Part shown: piece by piece, positions 56,651 to 64,000 of the stretch | Numbering within the stretch: the first letter of the stretch is position 1 | Layout: each line of letters opens with the position of its first letter | NCBI GenBank assembly: GCA_000787465.1 | Contig: JSYX01000003.1 | Span: 62,001 to 126,000, forward strand | Source of the DNA: Thermomucor indicae-seudaticae | Lineage: Eukaryota > Mucoromycota > Mucoromycetes > Mucorales > Lichtheimiaceae | DNA length: 64,000 nucleotides | Direction: 5' to 3' | Notes under the pieces: generated by a model | What the model saw: only the letters and a program-made list of their open reading frames with translations | Told to the model about the DNA's origin: nothing | Database searches by the model: none | Program-made: the position numbers and the translations under genes

Positions 56651-57743
56651 ATGGTCTTGGACGCTCAAACTGGTGAATCGGTCCTGTTGGTCTCCCCTGC
56701 AAATGCCGATCAGGAATCATTGCTCAAGGCCAAGACAGCCGCTGTCGATCTTGTGGGCGACGGCGGTCGTACGGCCTTGGAAGTGCTTGAGAGAGTTGCA
56801 GAAGGTAAACGATCAATGAACGTGGCTGTTCAAGGAATGAAGCTGACAAGTTTTCTGCAGCACCTCTTGAAAAGTCAAGCTACAATCGAATCTATTCCAA
56901 CGTTGTCGGACGATCGGTTTCTGTACACAGCCCAGCGATTGTGTCCCGCTACCTTGCGACTCTAGCCGCGAACGGAAGTCTTGTTCTTTCCGAACTTGTG
57001 TTGCTTGAAAAGCAGACGGAAGCACTTTGTCCAATCACACGGCAAGCGTCCGATATCGTGTCGCTCTTGAAGCTGTCTGGCTTTGTGGATGTTACGGTCG
57101 AAAGCGTAGAGCCAGTGACGGACGAGGCATTGGCAGACTTGTTCAAGATGTGGGCCGCGGTGCGTGTGGAGCAAGGCGTTCAGGCCTTGTCTGGCAAGCT
57201 GGGCGTGGCCAGGATCGTTGCCAAAAAGCCAGGTTACGAAGTTGGACAAAAGGTGGCATTGAACTTTGGCAAAAAGAAGAACAAGAATGTATGGACCGTC
57301 AAGAATGATGACGATGAAGAGTTGGAAGACGCTGATGCCTTGTTGGATGAAGAAGACAAGGCAAAGCCCAGCAAGGAATCCTTGACACGTAAGTAGTAGT
57401 AGTTGTGTATCATTTTTTTCTGTTCATGATAAGCTTATGTGAAATGAATCTAGGACCGGATGACTGTGAAATGACGGGAGGTCGACGTAAGGCATGCAAG
57501 AACTGTACTTGTGGTCGGGCAGAGGCGGAACAACAGGTGGTGTCGCTTGATTTGACGGAAGATGACGAACAAGAAGTGGTTGAAGTGGATCCAACACCCA
57601 AGGCTGTGAGTGGCTGTGGTAGTTGTGCATTGGGCGATGCATTCCGATGCTCAACTTGTCCGTACCTTGGTATGCCTGCATTTAACCCTGGAGAAAAAGT
57701 GACTTTGGGCGGCATGTTTGGCAAGGACGATATCGACATTTAG
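56651..57743 (+). CDS. DRE2: Anamorsin/Dre2, cytosolic Fe-S cluster assembly electron carrier
   Basis: Three exons, 56651-56804, 56861-57388 and 57454-57743, give 323 residues. The N-terminal methyltransferase-like domain includes [20 protein letters not shown] and LKLSGFVDV. An acidic linker follows, then two cluster sites: [16 protein letters not shown] (the [2Fe-2S] Cx9Cx2CxC site) and [15 protein letters not shown] (Cx2Cx7Cx2C) with [14 protein letters not shown], the near-invariant end of the family. Dre2 receives electrons from the diflavin reductase Tah18 and feeds them to cytosolic Fe-S cluster assembly. The intron at 57389-57453 lies just before the cluster domain. Confidence 0.96.
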
Positions 57744-58310
57744 AATCTTTTTTTTCTCTTTTGCATTCCCATCTTTTTACAATATCCTTCCTCCTTTGTA
57801 CTTGTCGTTTACTGATTTTTCCCTTGATGCATTACTGTCTCTTTGCATTTAAATGATTAAAGACACTGAACTTTACTGAAACAAAATGTATATTTATTGT
57901 TCGCATTGTACTTTACGATGACTTTTTCCATAGCAGTTAAATATCTATCTCTCAGGGAATCTCATAACTTTAAGCAGTTTTGGATACAGAATCATGGAGT
58001 TAGTTTTCAAAAGGAACTCCATTAAAGTACATTGCATCTAAAGAAATCGAAGAAGCTTTCTTGCAGTGCTGTCGTTGTTGATCCAAGCGTGTCGCTCTGT
58101 AGACATTCTTTGCTATCTGATAATAATGGTATTTGCTTGCACGGCCTATTGACCAAACAGACTTTGTCATGACAGTGAGCGTACTGTGACGTGCACTTGA
58201 TGTGGTTTGAATGGATGCAGGGATTGTGCTTTTGAAAATTCCTCTTGTGGAACCTTGAAGCTTCTCCATTTTTCGAAACAAAAAAAACTTTAGTTCGATC
58301 GTCTATAAAG
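57744..58310. other. Intergenic between DRE2 and MAM33
   Basis: 570 bases, T-rich 3' flank of DRE2 with a TTAAAGA stretch, then the MAM33 promoter. No supported gene. Confidence 0.55.
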
Positions 58311-59350
58311 ATGTTGGCTTCTCGTTTACTGCGTACATCTCTTCGCACTATTGCTCGACCTGCTCTCCGCCAAACGGTTGCTGCTACTACTACTCCAGCA
58401 CTGAAGGCAGCTGTGGCTCGTCCATTTGGCGTCACCGCGGCGCGTTTCATGAGCAGCGGCACCGGTAATTTCCGTAGCATTACTAATAACTTGGAGAATA
58501 ACACGCTAATCGAGAGGAGACATTCTTGTTAGTCGACACGGATCTCGCCCACAAGCTGAATGAAGAACTCCAATACGAGAAGTCAAATGAACAGGCTGGT
58601 CAACCTGAGTTTGTCAAGGAGTTTTTGGAGTCGAGCTCTTTCCAGGTGAGTCCTAGTCACCGGGCTGGTTCATGATAAAAGGACGCGTTTGTTCTTACAA
58701 GACTTTAGCTTGAAGACAAGCCTGGTCACGACGAAGTTTCCCTCACGCGCACCTTTGGCAACGAAAAGTAAGTCGTCAACGAACGGACGTAAACGATCAT
58801 GATGGAATTGATTCTTAGCCCATGGTTGGTAGGATCCGTGTCCTGTTTTCAATTGCGGATATCAACAATGCCGTCACAGATGACGAGTTTACGCTTGAAG
58901 ATGAAGAGACCGGAGAAGAAATCGTGCCGCCTTTCCCTGTTCGTGCTGCGGTCACCATTGAAAAGGTATTATCCATCCATTCAAGATATGGGCCTCCTTT
59001 ACGCACATGCTCATTTTTCCCACTCTGCGTTTCAGGACGGCAAGGGTGCCATGACAGTGGACACCGTTGCCCAAGACGGTATGATAACCGTGGAGAATGT
59101 CATGTTCTACAAGGACGCCAACCTGGCTAGTGAGCAAACGGCTGAAGCTGACTGGCAGCGCCGTGGTCTGTACATTGGTCCCCGGTTCTCGGAATTAGAT
59201 GAGAGCCTCCAAGCACTCTTTGTTCGGTATCTGGAAGAACGCGGTATCAACGACGCTTTGGCGACTTTCTTGCCGGAATACGTCGAATACAAGGAACAAA
59301 AGGAGTACACACAATGGCTGGAGAACATGAAGTCCTTTGTTTCAGCCTGA
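58311..59350 (+). CDS. MAM33: Mitochondrial matrix acidic protein p32/MAM33 family
   Basis: Five exons, 58311-58464, 58533-58645, 58709-58767, 58833-58965 and 59036-59350, give 257 residues. The first 50 residues are a mitochondrial presequence (MLASRLLRTSLRTIARPALR), ending RFMSSGT. The rest is acidic: DLAHKLNEELQYEKSN, FLESSSFQLEDKPGHDEVSL, the beta-sheet segment IRVLFSIADINNAV, EEIVPPFPVRAAVTIEK and the helical end, LQALFVRYLEERGINDALAT with YVEYKEQKEY. p32 proteins form acidic trimers in the matrix and support mitochondrial translation. The first intron carries a near-perfect TACTAATAAC branch site. Confidence 0.94.
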
Positions 59351-59689
59351 AATGATATGCATTTTGTAGAGAAGAGATCAAGCATGTAAAAATTTCAATA
59401 ATAAACTTGCATAAAGACTTTAGATGCCCCCCCCCCATTAGATATAATGTGGAGATTGTCATGGGCAGCACGAGGTTGCTGTATTCGAATTAAGTTGCCT
59501 GGCAAGCGCACTGTAAAATGACGTAGTGCCTCGAAACTTTTTTTTCTGTCTTTTCCTTTCTCATCGCTTTTTGACACCATCTCTTAGTTATTAAGTAAAA
59601 AAGGTGAGGCTGCCTGTTGCTGTTCTTCTGGTCATTGAACATGCATGTGCTAAACGTAACAGTATTCCTGTCAGAAAGATCGGCTCGCA
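59351..59689. other. Short intergenic region with a C10 run
   Basis: Contains a C10 homopolymer at 59427-59436 and A/T-rich sequence. No gene seen. Confidence 0.6.
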
Positions 59690-60542
59690 ATGATACAGTT
59701 ATCCGAATCACCCTTCGCAACGGCTGGAACACCGAGTTCCCGTTCGACAAAAGTCATTGCCCAGTTACAACAGACTTTGGAATCGCTAGAGAAGGAGGTC
59801 ATTTCTACCCGAGCAGAGGTATGTTGCTCTCTGTATGGGTGCGTACGAGAACCTTATTGACGACTTGTACCCCTTTAAGCTCGATTCAGCGCGACAAGCC
59901 AAGACAAAATTCCAAATACAAGCTCAAGAATATGCAGAATCCAACAGTCAATATCGAGCCGAGATACAGTCTCTTATGCGAGTCTTGGATAATAAACAGC
60001 AGCAACTGAACGTGAGTAAGCGGTCATCGCAGGCAATGGAAGAACAAGTCAAAGCCTTAAAGCGAGAAGCAAGTGCGGCACGGAAACAGCTGGATGCATT
60101 ACAAAAGAAACAACAGGCCTTGTTGGATGAGAAGCAAATGATTGAGCAGCAAATTCAGATTGTCAAGGAGGCCGTGGCTTCGGGTCGAGAGCGTGAACTG
60201 GCCTGCTTGGAACACGACTTGCGCACCCTAAAATCGCAATTCAACACGGTCATTGAACGTTTCCGCGTGCTGGCGGAGCTATCTGAAGCGGAGGCATACC
60301 AACTCATTGACCAGCAAGCAAGCGCCCTTCGCAAACTACAAGGCTCGCGAAAAGGCCAGGATCAACAGAGCCCAAAGGAGTTCCTGGACCAAATACAGTC
60401 GGAACTTGCCGAGTTGACTGCTGCTGCGCAAAATTCGTCGTCGGATCAGGATTTGCAGAAAGCCGTGACAGACTGCAGAGATGAAGTCGCGGCCCTGGTG
60501 AACCGTATCCAAAAGTATTCAACTGCTGCCGAAAGCCAGTGA
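59690..60542 (+). CDS. Long coiled-coil protein, She3-like candidate
   Basis: Exons 59690-59818 and 59880-60542 give 263 residues, almost all heptad-rich coiled coil from about residue 20 to 200: VIAQLQQTLESLEKEVISTR, QAQEYAESNSQYRAEIQSLM, VKALKREASAARKQLDALQK. The first 20 residues are Ser/Thr-rich and the last 50 polar. The pattern TKVI..LQQTLE...AQ.Y..SN..R.EI resembles the N-terminal coil of fungal She3 (ASH1 mRNA transport adaptor for type V myosin), but coiled coils are easy to mismatch, so this is a suggestion only. The 61-base intron is supported by the in-phase join E|LDSARQAK. Confidence 0.65.
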
Positions 60543-61333
60543 ATATCCTACTACGCATCGTCATACCCCCTCACAACCCACCTTCGTTTTTACTCTCGAT
60601 ATCTTGTGCACAGCACAATCTGAATATTTAATTGATTTGTTCGTGTGTATTTTACGGTCGTCTTCGCCTCATTAGATATAGGAACTGCATCAAGCCACAT
60701 AACTATCTATTATCCATGGTTTCTCAATCTAGTTTCATAGTTCATAAAGAATCAATATGGCCCCATTTAACAGAGCATCCAGTGTTTAGTGCGTCATAAA
60801 AATGACACCATAAGTGTAGCAGTAATGTTGATGTATCAAACAGGTTTACGGTATAGAAAGAAGAATTAGTGGCCGTAAACGAATTGTCGGTCGGTTTGTA
60901 TACTCCATAGCCAGCACAAGCGCATGGCAAAGCCGTGAGTTTTACGCTTGTAACAAACCGGTCTGCTGGTCTAAGAGTCGCGATATACTGAAGTTACAAG
61001 CACCCCGCTTGTGCAAACAGCGCACGTGCATTGGGAGAGTACCACTTTACTAAAAATGGAGGATGCAGTTTCCCCGGAATCCTCCCTGAATTGACAGAAG
61101 CAAAGCGAGCGAGGCTTGAGCAGATAATGACCCTTCAAAGGAAAAGTACTGTAATGTTCGTTATTATATACTTTGTTATATGTAGACTGTAGGCCAATCG
61201 ATGTTCGTGGCTAGACAAAATAGGACGAGAATACAGACTAGATCGAGTGTTCCTATGTAAAAAAAAGGAGGAGAGAAAATCATGGTCGGGCTCCCACAGC
61301 CATTATGCTTGCATCACACGCTAGTATCACACG
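60543..61333. other. Convergent intergenic region, 0.8 kb
   Basis: Between the coiled-coil gene and the sugar porter, which point toward each other. No gene-like frame, no repeat seen. Confidence 0.55.
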
Positions 61334-63539
61334 CTAGTTTCCGAGTCCAAAGTTTGGGAAATTGTAAGAGTACTTGGATTGTAAGCGCTCCACTTGTGCA
61401 AGCGACTCTGCCGCGGTCTTTGGGTGATGAACGTTCACATCATAAGAACTGCAAAAGTTTCCCATAAAAAGCAAATCCAATTCCTCTAAAGATTTACCCT
61501 GTATCATGTAAACATCAGCAAGTTATCGAAATTTCATCTCACAATATATATACCTTGGTTTCTGGAAAGTAAAAGTAAACAATGACGGGTATGACTGCAC
61601 AAAATACGCAAAAGATCACATACACGCGCCATGTTATAGTCAGAAAGGCCAATGGAGCCAGTTGAACAACGCCAAATCCAAAAAACCAATTGGAGGCCGT
61701 TGAGATTCCCAGCGCTTTGGAGCGAACGCCTGTTTCACAAAATATGTGTGAGAGAGAGAGAGACACGATGATGGTGCATAAGCTACCTTGTGAGTACAGC
61801 TCAGCTGGATATATCCATCCTAAAGGACCCCAGGTGCACCCGTAGGAAGCTAGAAAGATATAAACGCTAATGACAAAAATGATGGATGTCGCGTTCTTGT
61901 CCACATGAAACAGCGTTCGGTCTGATGACATAAAGCCTCCAAAGAACTTTCCATCATATTGGTCGCCTACCGAGACGATCGCCATCACCATCGAACATAG
62001 GCAACAAATGATCGCTCCGGCTATCATTGTCCGACGCCGGCCCCACTTGTCAATCTAAATCATAGTTACAAGTTCTGTCTTCCAAGTACCATCCCCTCCT
62101 CACTTACGTAGACAACCGCCGGAATCGTGCTTAATACGACAATAATACCACTAATAGCGTTTCCTAAGAGCCCAATAAGTCCATTGTCCCCAAAGTCGAA
62201 GCACAGGCAACTGACCAAAAAGATTTGATATGCGGTCATGAATTCCAGTTCCTTGCAATACAATGGGTGCGTACAGCCTATTTGTTTATTAACTCCTAGT
62301 AATACACAGCGTTATGGATAGAAGAAGACGTACAAAAGCACGTTGGCCCCGGTCAATTGCTGGAAGGCTTGGACCCCGATGCCCAAGAAGAGCCGCCGCC
62401 GATTATGCTCATGACCCTTTCGGAAAAGATACCAGTAGTCGTCGGCAAATGTATGCCGTCGCTCGTACGCAATAGCTTGTTTGATTCCCGTCAGTTCCAT
62501 AAGTGCATCCACCATAGACTCGTCGCCTCGTAATCGTTTGAGTATTTTTAACGCTTTTCCGTCCTGGTTCTTTTGTAAAAGATAACGCGGGCTACGTACA
62601 GATGATCAATAACACAGTCATTGGCGTACTCGCTCCATTGCCCTACCTTTCAGGAACCCATATTAAACCCAGCCCATAGATCAAAGCAGGAATGAGCTGC
62701 AGACCCAAAGGCAGCCTACAAGCGTATACGTATATATAGTCAGTCAATCATCCTTTGAACAGGGACCAGTTGCAAGCTGCACATACCGCCATTGGGCACC
62801 AGAATTGATGTACGTGACCCAGGACGCAGCCGACATACCAAGCACGACAAGCAGCTGCTGAATCGATATCATTCGGCCTCGTCGCAGTGGAGGCGCGGTT
62901 TCCGACTGATCTGTATCATGTCAACATCCTTAAGTAAACAAAGAGGAAGGCGAGAGAGCTTGCTTACACAGAGGAATAACCATAGAAAGCATGCTAGGAG
63001 AGGAAAAGAAAAGAGTTGTTGAATATCAAAAAGACGAGAGGATCTAATATTACTGCTGCCTTCGCACCCCACGCCAATACCAGTAACGACACGTCCAGCG
63101 TATATCTTTGAAGTTGCATCCGCAGCGACAAGGAGCAAGTCACCCAGGATGCATGACAAGGTTCCAATCGCTGCAAGGCCCTTGCGTCCGAGCGCATCGG
63201 CCATCGGACCAGACAATAATGCGCCTCCAAAGGCTCCCGCGCTAAACAAGGTGATGATGACCACAAACAGGTAAGCCGAATAATCAATACGGAACTCTTT
63301 TAGGAATTTCGGCATCGTCAACACGCCGGACATCACAATCATGTCATATCCAAACTTTTTCCCTCTCAGTACATTTATAGTTTAAACCGAACTTTTTATG
63401 CATACCAGAAAGCCTCCTAAGGCCAGAAAACTAAAAAAAAGGCGCGACATTAGGTTGACCGCCTCAACCATCAGATTGTTAAATGAGAGAGATCATACCT
63501 GCAAACGAGATCAACCTTGAGTGAGGCCGAAACACGCAT
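61334..63539 (-). CDS. MFS sugar porter, 12 exons including microexons
   Basis: Exons 63539-63499, 63430-63406, 63354-63068, 62993-62968, 62910-62787, 62715-62647, 62591-62334, 62277-62216, 62163-62108, 62054-61787, 61729-61554, 61498-61334, all phase-consistent, giving 518 residues. Sugar-porter signatures: FLALGGFLFGYDM, DALGRKGLA, GRVVTGIGVG, PLYQSETAP, WVPESPRYLL, GVQAFQQLTGANVLLLYAP, DKWGRRRTM, GPLGWIYPAELYSQG and YFPETKGKSLEELD. Intron 7 starts at the GTACGT inside CTTTTGTACGTC and intron 8 at GTCAG; other choices break the helix-7 region. It lacks the GLUT-like first loop of the other sugar gene and looks like the classic fungal hexose/pentose or inositol porter group. Substrate unknown. 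Confidence 0.92.
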
Positions 63540-64000
63540 GTCTCATTGTCATTTGTACAAAGAGAGAGAGAAAGCAGTGCGCAGCTTGTTGTGAAGGGGT
63601 TCCACTTTATACTTCAGTGGGGTTTTCCCCAGCCAATTCGATAGGTTTTGGATATGCGGCCTTCTTTCTACTGGATCACCTGTTTGTCTATAAAGCCAAG
63701 TCAGAGGATGATAGAGGGTCTCGTGGATACCTGTGAGACGGTCTCTTTAATCCAAGTTAGCGATCACAAGGAGTTGCGCTGCCAAAAAGTCCCATTTTTC
63801 TGAAAAGCATTGGCGCTTGGTCTTTTCATGATCGCTTCGATAAGTGAAAAGACTTTTTTGTAACATGATTGAAAACAATGCAAAGTGTCCTGGCTATTCT
63901 TCGGATTGTTATGCAAATTCGATGCCATCCGAACGACTTTGTTGCCGTGGCAAATCAAATTTAATTTGAGCGTAACTTGGCATTCGCGTCTGTGATGCTC
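63540..64000. other. Upstream region of the sugar porter
   Basis: The last 460 bases hold the promoter side of the minus-strand sugar porter. A GA-run lies at about 63561-63572. No second gene seen. Confidence 0.55.

Noticed and set aside
62164..62215. Apparent coding string FGDNGLIGLL in the minus-strand sugar porter
   Set aside because: It lies in a GTCAG...TTAG intron; splicing gives DRISNLFGNAISGII, which keeps phase and the helix, while reading through forces a frame break.

Overview
This window is nuclear DNA of a fungus. The genes are dense and carry many short spliceosomal introns, mostly 50-75 bases. Gene content points to an early-diverging lineage, most likely Mucoromycota/Mucorales: a Rheb GTPase, a Ran1/Pat1-type kinase, a GLUT-like carrier, a cytosolic GH5 glucanase, a KilA-N/APSES factor, TRAP1, and a U12-type AT-AC intron, a class lost in most ascomycete yeasts. 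The assignment is inferred from protein character alone. I found no rRNA, tRNA, CRISPR, phage or intact transposon.

Layout: 1-4.5 kb omega-amidase NIT2 (-, cut by the window edge), GH5 glucanase (+), Ran1-like kinase (-). 5.6-9 kb a CPA2-type cation/proton antiporter (+) and an unknown protein (-). 10.5-19.9 kb a tight run on +: GH16 glucanase, PKA catalytic subunit, ALG8, a GLUT-like sugar carrier, RPB9, Rheb. 20-23.1 kb a methyltransferase and the checkpoint clamp subunit RAD1 (both -). 25-31 kb a PX-domain protein, an unknown protein and an ALY/Yra1-like RRM protein (+). 31.5-33.7 kb an APSES/KilA-N protein with a very long repetitive tail (-). 35.9-46.3 kb a neutral sphingomyelinase-like phosphodiesterase, L-fuconate dehydratase (ENOSF1), TRAP1, two small unknowns and a casein kinase 1 (+). 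47.9-60.5 kb an allantoate/nicotinate-type permease, a four- to five-span membrane protein (-), DENND6, an unknown, DRE2, MAM33/p32 and a coiled-coil protein. 61.3-63.5 kb a second sugar porter (-).

There is no operon-like pathway cluster. Themes that recur are nutrient signalling (PKA, Rheb, CK1, Ran1-like kinase, two sugar porters), beta-glucan turnover (GH5, GH16), mitochondrial function (TRAP1, MAM33, and DRE2 as its cytosolic Fe-S counterpart), secretory-pathway and membrane traffic (ALG8, DENND6, PX, sphingomyelinase) and gene expression (RPB9, ALY-like, APSES).

Gene models were assembled by hand by matching reading frame, splice signals and conserved protein motifs. The most notable sequence-level observations are the U12-type AT-AC intron in ALG8, four GC-AG introns, an 11-base microexon in TRAP1, several stop-free introns that hide inside open frames, a hairpin that encloses the APSES stop codon, and a pair of diverged inverted repeats that keep a coding-like substitution pattern. 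Several 1-2 kb gene-poor gaps (about 23-25, 26.5-28.7, 33.7-35.9 and 46.3-47.9 kb) hold only broken frames.
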